A stretch of 64,000 nt of DNA. It comes from Gillisella vitis. GTDB taxonomy: Bacteria; Pseudomonadota; Alphaproteobacteria; Rhizobiales; Rhizobiaceae. Made by a program: the position numbers and the translations under genes. Below are positions 44,219-53,905 of this stretch, piece after piece. The notes beneath the pieces were generated by a model that saw nothing but the letters and a program-made list of their open reading frames with translations, was not told the origin of the DNA and did no database searches. Each line of letters opens with the position of its first letter. Positions within the stretch are counted from its first letter, which is position 1. The stretch is from contig WPHV01000010.1 in assembly GCA_009744235.1 (NCBI GenBank), forward strand, positions 170,566-234,565, in the 5' to 3' direction.

Positions 44219-45106
44219 CTATCTGGCGTTCAGAAATCGCGTGATATCATCGGCAAGCGGCATGAGGTGCAGCACGGGCGCGTGGCCCTGGCCGTTTGCG
44301 ATGATCAGGCTTGCCTGGGGATGGCGAGCGACCATGGCTTCGCTTGCCTGTTTGGACAGCAATTGTGAGTGCTCACCGCGAATGATCAGTAGGGGGAAGG
44401 GGGCGAAACCCTCATATTGCACCCATAGATCCGGGATGGGTTTGCTGAAGTCAATGCTTGAAATTTGTGCGGCAATCGCCGCATCGTAGTCGGCGACGGG
44501 GATACCTTTGTCGTCGCGATAGAGTGCCTGTGCCATGTCTTCCCAATCCTGCTGTTCCAGCACCGGAAACGTCGCACCATGCACGGATTTGAGATAATCA
44601 GGGCAATCCGCCCAGGTCTTTGGTCCGCCACTGCCGCTCAGGTAATCCCTGATGGCGATCAGGCCCTCTTTTTCCAGAACCGGTCCCACATCGTTGAGAA
44701 TCACGCGGCGAATACGGCCGGAATGCATGACGGCCAGGAAATGCAGCAGAAGTCCGCCTCTGGATGTGCCGATAAAATCCGCCTGAGCAACGGCAAGCTC
44801 ATCCAGTACGGCGACCACATCGGCCATTTCCGTCAAAAGATTGTAGTTCTTTGGGTCCGGATCACGCTCAGAGCCGCCACGACCGCGCGAATCGATGCAG
44901 ATCACGCGTCGTCCGCCCGCAGCAAGCCTTTGCGCCAAGGCTGTGAAATCACGGTGATTGCGTGTCAGGCCCGGCAGGCAGACGACCGGGGGCAGGGCTG
45001 CCAGTTGGGTGTCGCCGCTGGCTTGGTAATCGCGCGCAAACAGTTTTAAGTCATCGGCGGCTGCAACCGTCCTGTCGTGAAAAGTTCCACTTTCAAGGTG
45101 TTGCAT
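44219..45106 (-). CDS. alpha/beta hydrolase
   Basis: The 295-residue protein has an oxyanion segment PPVVCLPGLTRNHRDF, nucleophile Ser115 in FIGTSRGGLL, and His275 in NGQGHAPVLH. Asp or Glu of the triad lies near LLIIRGEHSQLL, where Glu/His replaces the more common Asp. The sequence fits esterase/epoxide hydrolase-like enzymes; substrate unknown. ATG at 45106 is chosen for CAGGAG 9 bases upstream; ATG at 45127 gives a slightly longer protein. Converges on tRNA-Ser. Confidence 0.88.
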   Translation of the reverse strand: MQHLESGTFHDRTVAAADDLKLFARDYQASGDTQLAALPPVVCLPGLTRNHRDFTALAQRLAAGGRRVICIDSRGRGGSERDPDPKNYNLLTEMADVVAVLDELAVAQADFIGTSRGGLLLHFLAVMHSGRIRRVILNDVGPVLEKEGLIAIRDYLSGSGGPKTWADCPDYLKSVHGATFPVLEQQDWEDMAQALYRDDKGIPVADYDAAIAAQISSIDFSKPIPDLWVQYEGFAPFPLLIIRGEHSQLLSKQASEAMVARHPQASLIIANGQGHAPVLHLMPLADDITRFLNAR

Positions 45107-45147
45107 AGCGTGAACTCCTGTTTTCATCACCTGACTGGTATCAGCCG

Positions 45148-47283
45148 TCAGCGGCCATAGCGAAGGTCGTGCTCGATATCTGCGGTCTGCCCCAGCCGGG
45201 TCTTGTAGATCTGGTAGTTTTCCATGACGCGTTGTACATAGCCGCGCGTTTCGGGGAAGGGGATGCGCTCGATCCAGTCGACGACGTCATCGATTGGCAT
45301 ACCACGCGGATCGCCATAGCGGTTGATCCATTCCGGCACCCGCTTCGGTCCGGCATTATAGGCAATGAACGTCAATATATAGGAGCCGCCGAAAGCGTCG
45401 ATCTGTTCACCCAGATAATGGGCACCAAGCGTGGCGTTATAGGCTGGGTCCTGGGTTAACCGATCAGGGGAAAATGCCATGTCATGACGCTTGGCGACGG
45501 CCTTGGCCGTGGCGGGCATCAGTTGCAACAGGCCCTTGGCATTGGCGGCCGATACGGCTGCCGGGTTGAAGGCACTTTCCTGGCGGGCAATGGCATAGGC
45601 CATAGCTTTGCCGGAACCGGCGATATTGGCGGAAGCCGGAATGACCCCGATGGGGAAGGCCAGGGCTGGGACGTTGATGCCACGGCCATAGGCGGTTTTA
45701 CCCACCTGCAACGACAATTGGTGATTGCCGGCGCGCTCCGCCTTGGAGGCGAGAAGCGCCAGTTCTCCAGGGCTTTGCAATTGTTCGGCCAAGGCCCGGT
45801 AAAGGCTTGCGCCGCGCCATTCGTGACCGGCTGCCTTGTAGCGATCAATAGCGATAATGGCTTCCCGGCTGGCGAAGCGACGCCGGTCTTCGTCCGTCGG
45901 TGTGGGGTAGCGAATGTCGAGCCGTGTCTGCTTCAGGCGGGCGCCTGCCAATTGTCCATAGAATGTGCCGGGATAATCGGCAGCCCGAACGAAATCCTGC
46001 CTCGCTGCGGTCGGATTGCCTTGCGCTTCATCGGCACGCCCCAGCCAATAATAGGCGCGCGAAGCCGATAGCGGCCGATTCGAGGCCTCGACAATCCGGC
46101 GAAAATGCTGGGCTGCGGTTTTGGGATCATTGAGGCCGCGCAGGGCATACCAGCCAGCATGGAACTCGGCATCGACGATATCGACCGGGTCGGTGGCGGT
46201 ATAGCCAGCGGCAACCTGATAGGCCAGCCGGTATTTGCCGTCATCGGCAAGGCCGCGCGCCACGATACGCCGCTCATTCCACCATTCGCCCGGATTGACC
46301 AACCGTGACGCATCTCTGGGCACAAGCGCCAGCAGCTTTGCCGCGTCCTGGTAATTGTCCTGACGCCGCTGATACTCGATCTTGACGAACAGCAATGCGG
46401 GGTCATTGCCAAACCGTGCGCTGGCGGCCTGAACCAGCGCCACGGCCTTGGGCGAACGGCTGTTGACGGCCATCCAGGCGGCATAAAGAGCCTGCGCATC
46501 GCCAAGCGATGCGAAGCGCTTGGCCTGGGCGGTGCGGCCGCGATACATCAGATAATCCATCCGTACCTTGTGATCGGCGCGAGTCAGCAAGCCGCCGAAT
46601 TCGCTCAGGATGCGGTCTTCGGTGGCAATCTCCAGCGGTTGGCTGCGCCACAGGTCTTTGAGGATAAAAACGGCGCGGCTGCGATTGCCGCTTGCCACCA
46701 GGGCGCGGGTCAGGATGATCGTGCCTTCTGCCGTTTCCGGCTTTGTCTCTCCGAAGGCTGCCAATACATCCGGCGCTGGCGGGTTTTCACGCAAAAGCGC
46801 CTTTTCCGAATTGGCGCGGAACGCGGAAAGCCCCGGCCAGCCTTTCAGTTCGCGCTGGGCATTGGCAATTTCCGAGGAGGGAATACCGGCAAGGCCGGAC
46901 ATGGCAATCGACCATGTCAACATATGCCGGTCCAGCCCCTGGGGCATGGCATCGCGAATCGACAGCGCCAGCGCTCCGTTGCGATCCGACAGGGCATCAA
47001 GGCCGGATTTCAGCGGGGACCGCTCGACCGGCATGGGCGCGACAACCGGTATGGAACCGGTAATGTCGCCAGAAACAGAGGATCCGGAAACAGAGGAGGC
47101 GGAAGACACCGAAAGCGCTGCTGGACGGTTGGCGGGCGCTGGCACATCCCCGCCACCCAGGAGCGGCTGGGACCAGGACACACCGGCAGGGGCCGCCACC
47201 GCCACACTTAAGGACAGGGCAAGCTTGAGCAAAATGGTCCGTTTCATCGGCAAACTCGTCCGGAAAATGCGCATAGCTCCCAT
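45148..47283 (-). CDS. soluble lytic murein transglycosylase (Slt-like)
   Basis: The 711-residue periplasmic enzyme cleaves peptidoglycan to 1,6-anhydromuramic products. A signal sequence (TILLKLALSLSVAVAAPAGVSWS) is followed by a Ser/Val-rich linker, a long helical superhelix of TPR-like repeats (about 110-540), and the catalytic domain: AYAIARQESAFNP with Glu569, then NAKGLLQLMPATAKAVA and ILTFIAYNAGPKRVPEWI. ATG at 47283 gives the longest form; ATG at 47274, with GGGAG before it, is as likely. Divergent from dapA. Confidence 0.93.
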   Translation of the reverse strand: MGAMRIFRTSLPMKRTILLKLALSLSVAVAAPAGVSWSQPLLGGGDVPAPANRPAALSVSSASSVSGSSVSGDITGSIPVVAPMPVERSPLKSGLDALSDRNGALALSIRDAMPQGLDRHMLTWSIAMSGLAGIPSSEIANAQRELKGWPGLSAFRANSEKALLRENPPAPDVLAAFGETKPETAEGTIILTRALVASGNRSRAVFILKDLWRSQPLEIATEDRILSEFGGLLTRADHKVRMDYLMYRGRTAQAKRFASLGDAQALYAAWMAVNSRSPKAVALVQAASARFGNDPALLFVKIEYQRRQDNYQDAAKLLALVPRDASRLVNPGEWWNERRIVARGLADDGKYRLAYQVAAGYTATDPVDIVDAEFHAGWYALRGLNDPKTAAQHFRRIVEASNRPLSASRAYYWLGRADEAQGNPTAARQDFVRAADYPGTFYGQLAGARLKQTRLDIRYPTPTDEDRRRFASREAIIAIDRYKAAGHEWRGASLYRALAEQLQSPGELALLASKAERAGNHQLSLQVGKTAYGRGINVPALAFPIGVIPASANIAGSGKAMAYAIARQESAFNPAAVSAANAKGLLQLMPATAKAVAKRHDMAFSPDRLTQDPAYNATLGAHYLGEQIDAFGGSYILTFIAYNAGPKRVPEWINRYGDPRGMPIDDVVDWIERIPFPETRGYVQRVMENYQIYKTRLGQTADIEHDLRYGR

Positions 47284-47470
47284 TAACTCTGAGCCCGATT
47301 AATGAATGCTTAATGAAATGGCGTCAATGCGACGAAAATTCCACATTGAAAAACTGTCATAAAACCGCCCGTACCGTGCTTGTACCGGTGCGGGCCTAGC
47401 AGTAATGTGCCCGCGTTTGATTGCACATTTACGGCTGACCAGGGATTGGCGGCTGTTGGGAGTTCTATGC

Positions 47471-48355
47471 ATGTTCCAGGGTTCCATGCCCGCGCTTGTC
47501 ACGCCGTTCACCGAAACCGGGGCGATTGACGAGAAAGCCTTTGCCGCTCATGTCGAATGGCAGATCGCCGAAGGCAGTTCCGGTCTGGTGCCGGTCGGCA
47601 CCACAGGCGAATCGCCAACCCTGACCCATGCCGAGCACAAACGGGTGGTGGAGCTGTGCATCGAAGTGGCCGCCAAGCGGGTTCCGGTGATTGCTGGTGC
47701 TGGCTCCAACAATACGATGGAAGCCATCGATCTCGCCCAGCACGCCGAAAAGGCCGGGGCTGATGCCGTGCTGGTGGTGACACCTTATTATAATAAGCCG
47801 ACCCAAAAGGGGCTGATCGCGCATTTCTCGGCGATTGCCCAGGCGGTCTCCCTGCCGATCATCATCTACAATATTCCGCCGCGCTCGGTAATCGACATGA
47901 GCCCGGAAACCATGGGCAAGCTGGCCCAGGCCCATAAGACCATCGTTGGCGTCAAGGACGCCACCGGCAAGCTGGAGCGGGTTTCCGAGCAGCGGATCAC
48001 CTGCGGGCGTGAGTTCATCCAGCTGTCCGGCGAGGATGCGACCGCGCTGGGCTTCAACGCCCATGGTGGGGTTGGCTGCATCTCGGTGACGGCCAATGTC
48101 GCGCCGCGCCTGTGCGCCGAGTTCCAGGCAGCGACGCTGGCCGGGGATTTCGCCAAGGCGCTTGACTATCAGGATCGGTTGATGCCGCTGCACAAGGCGA
48201 TTTTCCTGGAGCCAGGTCTTTGCGGGGCGAAATATGCCCTGTCGCGGCTTGGCCGGATGGGCCGGACCGCGCGCCTGCCGCTGTTATCGACGCTGGAATC
48301 CTCGACCGAAGCGGCGATTGATGCCGCTCTTCAGCATGCTGGTCTGATGAACTGA
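47471..48355 (+). CDS. dapA: 4-hydroxy-tetrahydrodipicolinate synthase
   Basis: The 294-residue class I aldolase condenses pyruvate with aspartate semialdehyde in lysine and diaminopimelate synthesis. The Schiff-base lysine is in [14 protein letters not shown], the GTTGESPTL motif lies near residue 43, and [11 protein letters not shown] supplies Tyr/Arg of the active site. Length matches E. coli DapA (292). The ATG at 47471 aligns with the family start; the frame is open further upstream without similarity. Confidence 0.96.
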   Translation: MFQGSMPALVTPFTETGAIDEKAFAAHVEWQIAEGSSGLVPVGTTGESPTLTHAEHKRVVELCIEVAAKRVPVIAGAGSNNTMEAIDLAQHAEKAGADAVLVVTPYYNKPTQKGLIAHFSAIAQAVSLPIIIYNIPPRSVIDMSPETMGKLAQAHKTIVGVKDATGKLERVSEQRITCGREFIQLSGEDATALGFNAHGGVGCISVTANVAPRLCAEFQAATLAGDFAKALDYQDRLMPLHKAIFLEPGLCGAKYALSRLGRMGRTARLPLLSTLESSTEAAIDAALQHAGLMN

Positions 48356-48375
48356 GATCATCAATGGACGGCTGG

Positions 48376-48404
48376 GCCGGAGTTCACATTGGCTCCGGCT
48401 TCTT
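48376..48404 (+). terminator. probable dapA terminator
   Basis: GCCGGAG pairs with CTCCGGC over a 10-base loop, followed by the pyrimidine run TTCTTCC. It begins 21 bases past the dapA stop. Confidence 0.5.
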
Positions 48405-48508
48405 CCATTCCTGATATTGCTGTATTACATAAGGCCTACAGACCGGAGTAGTGACCCACCGGCGTTCAACAAAAACAAAAAAGCATTAGGTCGGATTGGA
48501 CAGAGTTC

Positions 48509-48985
48509 ATGGCACCCAGAGGCAGCCAGCGCACCGTAAACAAGATCGTCGCGGAAAACCGCAAGGCGCGGTTCAACTATGAGATCATCGACACCTACGA
48601 GGCCGGCATCATGCTGACCGGCACGGAGGTCAAGTCTCTGCGCGAAGGCAAGGCCAATATTGCCGAATCCTATGCTTCAGACGAGGGTGAGGAAATCTGG
48701 CTGATCAATTCGCATCTGCCGGAATATCTCCAGGCCAACCGTTTCAATCATGAACCCCGCCGTCGCCGCAAATTGCTGCTCAACAAGCGCGAGATCAACC
48801 GGCTGCGCGTTGCCATCAATCGCGAAGGCATGACGCTGGTGCCGTTGAAAATCTATTTCAACGAAAAAGGTCGCGCCAAGCTGGAACTGGCCTTGGCCAA
48901 GGGCAAGAAATTGCATGACAAGCGCCAGACCGAGAAGGAACGCGACTGGAACCGGCAGAAAAGCCGGTTGCTGAAGACGGGCTGA
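48509..48985 (+). CDS. smpB: SsrA-binding protein
   Basis: The 158-residue protein binds tmRNA and brings it to stalled ribosomes for trans-translation. [35 protein letters not shown] is the conserved N-terminal half, and the basic tail [23 protein letters not shown] is the helix that enters the mRNA channel. dapA-smpB order is usual in rhizobia. No tmRNA gene lies in this window. Confidence 0.97.
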   Translation: MAPRGSQRTVNKIVAENRKARFNYEIIDTYEAGIMLTGTEVKSLREGKANIAESYASDEGEEIWLINSHLPEYLQANRFNHEPRRRRKLLLNKREINRLRVAINREGMTLVPLKIYFNEKGRAKLELALAKGKKLHDKRQTEKERDWNRQKSRLLKTG

Positions 48986-48998
48986 GATGCGTGTGAGT

Positions 48999-49132
48999 TG
49001 TCAAAGCGCCGCGTAGAGTTTGTCAGGGAAAAGTGGAACCCGGTTTTCCCGAAAAGACAAACGAAAACAAAAGAATCTAGAGTCTGTCTGGTTCAATTTG
49101 AACCTGACAGACTCTAGTACGGCGCTTTGACA
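48999..49132. repeat. 134-bp intergenic element with 13-bp terminal inverted repeats
   Basis: TGTCAAAGCGCCG at the left end and CGGCGCTTTGACA at the right are perfect inverted repeats. Inside are AGTGGAACCCGGTTTTCCCG, the family motif also at 40781, and a 19-bp near-perfect hairpin at 49077-49117. The compact, structured, non-coding layout resembles RIME-like or MITE-like elements of Rhizobiales. It lies 14 bases past smpB. Confidence 0.8.
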
Positions 49133-49147
49133 GACACGGCGTGAGTT

Positions 49148-49426
49148 TTACCGCCCGTGCATCCCAATCAGGAAGGCATAGGCCGCCAGCCGGGCGCTCC
49201 GCTCCTGTTCCTGCCGGGATGAGATATCCCTTTCGTCGAGGCCGATATCGCGCAATTGATGCGCATTCAGATCGCTTATGTGGTTGCTCGGCTTTTCCCC
49301 GCCCCGGCGCAAGAAACGGCGCGTCAGAACCGAAGCGATCCAGCGATAAGCGATCGCAAAGCGGCGGGTGAAACCGCCTCTGGGGGCCTGGACAACACTG
49401 TTTTTCGTCGGATCTGTCGTGCGCAT
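49148..49426 (-). CDS. DUF1127 small protein
   Basis: The 92-residue Arg-rich protein contains the YjiS/DUF1127 core HISDLNAHQLRDIGLDERDI (about 49-68). Small DUF1127 proteins in Agrobacterium and relatives influence phosphate, RNA turnover and lifestyle genes (known of the family); the longer N- and C-terminal parts here are not informative. A GAAAGGAAAAG ribosome binding site precedes the ATG. Confidence 0.87.
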   Translation of the reverse strand: MRTTDPTKNSVVQAPRGGFTRRFAIAYRWIASVLTRRFLRRGGEKPSNHISDLNAHQLRDIGLDERDISSRQEQERSARLAAYAFLIGMHGR

Positions 49427-49658
49427 GATCTTTTCCTTTCAAGCGGGCACGAGGACAGGAGCCTACGTCTCGACGACGCAGACAAGCGATGGGTGAGGGG
49501 TGAAAAGGTGGCGGGCCGAGAGCCTTGTTCTGCTTCATGGAAACAGGGAAAATCTCCCTTTTCCTGGAAATACTCTGGCTGCCAGTGGACGCGCGAAAAA
49601 TGACCGAGATGCCTCAAATCGTCCAGCGAATGTTTTGAATGACAACGATCAGCAACGC

Positions 49659-50732
49659 TTATGGGTTGTGTTTTATGCGCCGCTCGTGATTGAGCAACCA
49701 CTGTTTGCGCCACAATCCGCCACCATAGCCGGTGAGGCTGCCATCCGCGCCGATGACGCGGTGGCATGGTATGACGATAGCGATCTGGTTTGCTCCATTT
49801 GCCCGTGCCACCGCCCGCACGGCGCTTGGACGGTCAAGGGCTGTCGCCAGCTCTGAATAGCTACAGGTCTCCCCCACTGGAATGTGCCGCAGCGCCTGCC
49901 ACACATCACGCTCGAATGGCGTTCCATGTCCGGCAAGCCGGGTTTCGAATCCCCGGGTTTCGAAATCATTCGGATCGCCGCTGAAATAGCGCGCCAGTTC
50001 GGCCGCGATTTGTTCGGTCACGGCGGTTCGCCCAATTGCCACCCCGCAGCCCTGTCTTGTCTTCAGACGGTTCAGTTCCGTGGGCAGGGCAGGCCGGTCG
50101 GCAAATTCGAGCAGATGCAGCGCATGATCGTCGGCAATCGCCAGCATCGGCCCGACCGGCGTGTCGATCCAGTCAGCCTTGAGCAGGTCGAGGTCCTTCA
50201 TCCTTGCCGGAGCATTGCCGAGCAATTGGGTGATGGCGGCACGAAAGCCGCTGCCGGATTCATATCCGGCCTCCATCTGCGCTTCGATCACAGCCTCGCC
50301 AGCGGCAAGGGCTTCCGTGCCAAGGCTGATCCGGCGCAGCCTTGCCATTTCGATAAAGCTCACTCCGAATCGCCGTTTGAACGCGCGCCGGACCGTGGAT
50401 GGGTCATGACCGAGTGCAACGACGTCCGCTTCTTGCCAGCGACGACCGGGATCGGCGTCCAGCCGGTCGAGCAGGGTTTTCACCAGCGGATCGGCATGGC
50501 CATAGGCGAGAAGCGGCCGGCAGCGCTTGCAGGGACGAAAGCCGCCTTCAAGGCAGGCGGCGATGGTCTCTGTGAACCGGCAATTTTCCGGTTTGGGTTT
50601 GCGCGCCGTACAGGTGAAACGGCAGAAAATCCGTGTCGAGGTGACGCAGACATAGGCGAAGCCGTCATAGGACGCATCTTTGGCGACCAGTGCGGCGTAG
50701 AGGGTCTCGTCGGAAGGTTGTTTGAACAGCAT
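49659..50732 (-). CDS. ada: bifunctional Ada regulator/methyltransferase
   Basis: The 357-residue protein has the full Ada layout. Zn-binding cysteines Cys37, Cys41, Cys68 and Cys71 form the methylphosphotriester acceptor domain (FCRFTCTARKPKPENCRF, GFRPCKRCRP). An AraC-type HTH follows (about 85-185), then the O6-methylguanine methyltransferase domain with Cys323 in VIPCHRVIG. It repairs alkylated DNA and induces its own regulon once methylated. The order of domains and the spacing match E. coli Ada. Confidence 0.96.
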   Translation of the reverse strand: MLFKQPSDETLYAALVAKDASYDGFAYVCVTSTRIFCRFTCTARKPKPENCRFTETIAACLEGGFRPCKRCRPLLAYGHADPLVKTLLDRLDADPGRRWQEADVVALGHDPSTVRRAFKRRFGVSFIEMARLRRISLGTEALAAGEAVIEAQMEAGYESGSGFRAAITQLLGNAPARMKDLDLLKADWIDTPVGPMLAIADDHALHLLEFADRPALPTELNRLKTRQGCGVAIGRTAVTEQIAAELARYFSGDPNDFETRGFETRLAGHGTPFERDVWQALRHIPVGETCSYSELATALDRPSAVRAVARANGANQIAIVIPCHRVIGADGSLTGYGGGLWRKQWLLNHERRIKHNP

Positions 50733-50843
50733 GGGCAGGTTTTACGTCATTCCACCGGACGCCGCCGCCGAAAAACGGGCATGGATATGCCCGCTCTCAA
50801 AAAATATTCTGGCTGGATAACCAATTTTATTTTTATCCGGTCG

Positions 50844-52358
50844 TCAGGCCGCGTAGCTCTGGTGATAGGCCCCGGACCGTGGCGTATGCGCCTTCGTCCC
50901 TTGCGTCTGGAAACGGGCCAGCAGTGATGCCAGATGGTCGGATACGCCTTGCAGCGTATGGGTTGAGGCGTTGGTTTCCTCCACCATCGAGGCATTCTGC
51001 TGGGTCAACTGATCCATGCTGGAAATAGCGGCATTGATTTCACTCATCCCGGAGGCCTGCTCCTGGGCGGCCTGGGCTATCGCTGCAATATGTCCGTCCA
51101 CTTCACGAACCTGATCGCTGATGGTGCGCAAGACGTCGCCCGTCTGGTTGACCAGAGCCACCCCATTGGCAACGTCTTTTGACGAGCGGTCGATCAGCGT
51201 CTTGATTTCCTTGGCGGCATTGGCGGAGCGCTGCGCCAGTTCGCGCACTTCCTGGGCGACCACAGCGAAACCCTTGCCTGCCTCGCCCGCGCGTGCGGCT
51301 TCTACCCCGGCATTCAGCGCCAGAAGGTTGGTCTGGAAGGAAATTTCGTCGATGACGCTGATGATTGAGGAAATCTTCGTCGAGCTATCCTCGATGGCGC
51401 TCATGGCCGCAACTGCATTGCCGACGATCTCGCCGGATTTGCCGGCAGCCTCTGCGGCATGGCTGGCCACCGTCTGGGCTTCCCGGCTGCGCTGCGCCGA
51501 TTGCTTGGCAATCACGCTGATTTCCTCCAGCGCCGCAGCCGTCTCTTCGAGGGCGGCGGCCTGTTGTTCGGTTCGCTTGGCCATGTCGTCGGTGGCTCGG
51601 GTCAGCTCACGGGTATTGGCATTGACCTGGCCTGCCTCGTGGCTGATTTCGTCGAAAGCGCCTGCCAGGGTCGCGACGGCCTTGTTGAAATTGCCGCGCA
51701 AGGCTTCGTATTGTGGTGCAAGCGGCGTGGTGATCTGTGCCGTCAAATTGCCGTTACTCAACGCGGCCAGTGCATTGTCCAGGGCGCTCAGGGCCTGTTG
51801 CTGTTCTTCTTCGATCCTGGCGCGCTCCGCGGCAATTTTGCTGCGCTCCTCGCCCAAAGCTTCGCCATAGGTGGAAATGGCGAAATCCATATCCAGCATC
51901 GTGGCGCGGATCAGCGCGGAGATTTTTGGAATGGCGCCTTTCAAGCGGCTGCCGAACATGGTTCCACGCATCTCTGCTTCCAGCACGCCGGTGACCAGGC
52001 CCGAAAGAATCAGGCCATAGCCGTCGATATACCAACGCGGGTCGAGGCCCAGCCTTGCATGGGTGCGGCCAATCGTGGTTGCCGAGGCAACATAAGCGCC
52101 ATCCAGATGGCCGGAAAGCAGATGGCTCCAATGCTTGATCTGTTTCTGTTTGGCATGTTCGATATGGCTGTCGCTGGAAAAGAACTTCGCCGCTTCCGGA
52201 TGCTGTTTGGCGGTTTGGTAGAAGATGTCCAGCGTCGGACCGATGGAATGGGCAATGATCGGCTGCAAGCCGGCGACGACCTGCAGATCGCTTGCCGTCA
52301 GCTTGAGGAAAGCCATTCGCTTGTGAAGTTCGCCATTGTCATCGGTTGCATTAGTCAT
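50844..52358 (-). CDS. soluble globin-coupled chemoreceptor (HemAT-like)
   Basis: The 504-residue protein has no transmembrane segments. Residues about 15-175 form a protoglobin-type sensor domain, with His100 (TTIGRTHARLGLDPRWY) the likely haem ligand. A linker helix and a HAMP-like stretch follow, then a methyl-accepting signalling domain whose hairpin tip reads IDEISFQTNLLALNAGVEAARAGEAGKGFAVVA. By analogy with HemAT it would bind haem and sense oxygen or another gas and feed into chemotaxis. Upstream of, and co-oriented with, ada; 111 bases apart. Confidence 0.9.
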   Translation of the reverse strand: MTNATDDNGELHKRMAFLKLTASDLQVVAGLQPIIAHSIGPTLDIFYQTAKQHPEAAKFFSSDSHIEHAKQKQIKHWSHLLSGHLDGAYVASATTIGRTHARLGLDPRWYIDGYGLILSGLVTGVLEAEMRGTMFGSRLKGAIPKISALIRATMLDMDFAISTYGEALGEERSKIAAERARIEEEQQQALSALDNALAALSNGNLTAQITTPLAPQYEALRGNFNKAVATLAGAFDEISHEAGQVNANTRELTRATDDMAKRTEQQAAALEETAAALEEISVIAKQSAQRSREAQTVASHAAEAAGKSGEIVGNAVAAMSAIEDSSTKISSIISVIDEISFQTNLLALNAGVEAARAGEAGKGFAVVAQEVRELAQRSANAAKEIKTLIDRSSKDVANGVALVNQTGDVLRTISDQVREVDGHIAAIAQAAQEQASGMSEINAAISSMDQLTQQNASMVEETNASTHTLQGVSDHLASLLARFQTQGTKAHTPRSGAYHQSYAA

Positions 52359-53014
52359 GAAACACCCTGGTCCACTTATCCTGTTTTAAAAATGCACGAT
52401 CACCAGCCATTCAACACGGAGATCGGCACTGCGCTTTGCCATAACGCGAGGTCTCCGTTACATCCCATTTTATCCAAGGTGTTGAAGACAGGATGCAAGA
52501 GGTGGCGCCTCGAGCCTTCTGTCGCTATCCGAGGAAAAATACTCAGCCTAGAGACGCGCTATGGTTGTGTTTTCGGTCATCATTCTCCCGGTTGTGGATC
52601 CGTTAGGATCTCACCTCCCATGGAAATGTTAACGCCCAGAAATTTAACAATAGGATAATAAGGCGGTCGCCAGCGTTTATCCGCAGGAGCGGGTAAACCA
52701 AGATATTATCGCAAAAACCCTTAAAATAAGCAGAGCTTACGTTGCTGAATATCTAATAGATACAGTCGTGTCGCGATCCGCAAAGCGTCTGTCGCGTCCT
52801 GTTTGAGCCGGAATATTTTTTATCAAGAAAGCAGCTAGCAGGGCGGTTGCGTGGCAACCATCAGTTTATTTCCTTGAGCAATGCAGGAAAGGGCATGTGC
52901 CCGACCGTGCTGGAGGGGACCCTGGCTGACCCAGGGTCGTCTCATTGTGCAGCAGATATAAAGCGCTACAGCGAAACTGAGTGCGCCGTATGTGGTGCAC
53001 GGCGCTGTAGGCAA
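52359..53014. other. long intergenic region, MCP upstream to NYN 3' end
   Basis: No gene supported. The left part is the MCP promoter region; the right end holds a GCTACAG...GCTGTAG repeat element that may also end transcription of the NYN gene. Confidence 0.5.
52963..53010. repeat. GCTACAGCG...CGCTGTAG intergenic repeat, copy 1
   Basis: AAAGCGCTACAGCG and GTGCACGGCGCTGTAG flank a short centre; CTACAGCG pairs with CGCTGTAG. The same layout occurs at 56741-56796. It ends 4 bases before the NYN stop codon. Confidence 0.75.
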
Positions 53015-53593
53015 TTAGATCTGCGGTTCGGCCAGCATGGGTTCGACCTGGCGTATCGGCCGTTCGCTTGGATCGCGACCGATTTCAGCCTTCAACGATA
53101 CGAGATCGATGAAATGATCGGCCTGGCGACGAAGATCATCGGCAATCATCGGCGGCTGGGTCGACATGGTCGAAACCACGGAAACCTTGCGGCCCTTGCG
53201 CTGAAGGGCTTCGACCAGCGTGGTAAAATCGCCGTCGCCGGAGAAGATTACCAGATGATCCACAGTTTCGGACTGTTCCATTGCATCGATGGCCAGTTCG
53301 ATATCCATATTGCCCTTGACCTTGCGGCGGCCCATGGAATCGGTGAATTCCTTGGCCGGCTTGGTAATGACCTTGTAGCCGTTATAGTCCAGCCAATCGA
53401 TCAGCGGGCGGATCGACGAATATTCCTGGTCTTCGATTAACGCGGTGTAATAGTAAGCGCGCAGCAGATAACCACGCTTTTGAAATGCTTTGAGCAGCTT
53501 GCGGTAATCGATATCGAAACCAAGGCTTTTGGAAGCCGCATATAAATTTGCGCCGTCTATGAAAAGCGCTATTTTTTCTCTCGGATCAAACAT
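53015..53593 (-). CDS. NYN-domain (LabA/DUF88) protein
   Basis: The 192-residue protein has the PIN-like NYN fold: ALFIDGANLYAASKSLGFDIDY at the N-terminus with the first Asp, KVKGNMDIELAIDAM and HLVIFSGDGDFTTLVEALQRKG with the remaining acidic residues. NYN proteins are predicted metal-dependent ribonucleases. It is divergent from rpoZ, a common place for it in rhizobia. Target unknown. Confidence 0.9.
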   Translation of the reverse strand: MFDPREKIALFIDGANLYAASKSLGFDIDYRKLLKAFQKRGYLLRAYYYTALIEDQEYSSIRPLIDWLDYNGYKVITKPAKEFTDSMGRRKVKGNMDIELAIDAMEQSETVDHLVIFSGDGDFTTLVEALQRKGRKVSVVSTMSTQPPMIADDLRRQADHFIDLVSLKAEIGRDPSERPIRQVEPMLAEPQI

Positions 53594-53905
53594 CCTTCAA
53601 CATCCTTTGTTATATACATTAGCGCGGCATCATGTATGGCCAGCCTCGGGTTCCAACCCGACTCAATGTATTATGATTTAATCATATATGAATTATGTAT
53701 CCAGCGATAGAGCATATTCCAACCGCCTGTTGATTGAATCTTTATTAGTTTCCAATTTTTTTTACAATTTCTAGGTTGAGTCTGGCTGAAACGACGCTCA
53801 GGAAAAACTTGAACTCCGGCGATAATACATGTATCCGGTCTGTCAATCCCTCAGGAATAAATATTAAAAGCCCCCAGGACTAAATAGTAAAAAGAAGGAC
53901 AGACC
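53594..53905. other. divergent promoter region, NYN and rpoZ
   Basis: AT-rich region with several TATAAT-like stretches (for example TATGATTTAATCATATATGA near 53670). No gene seen. Confidence 0.45.
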
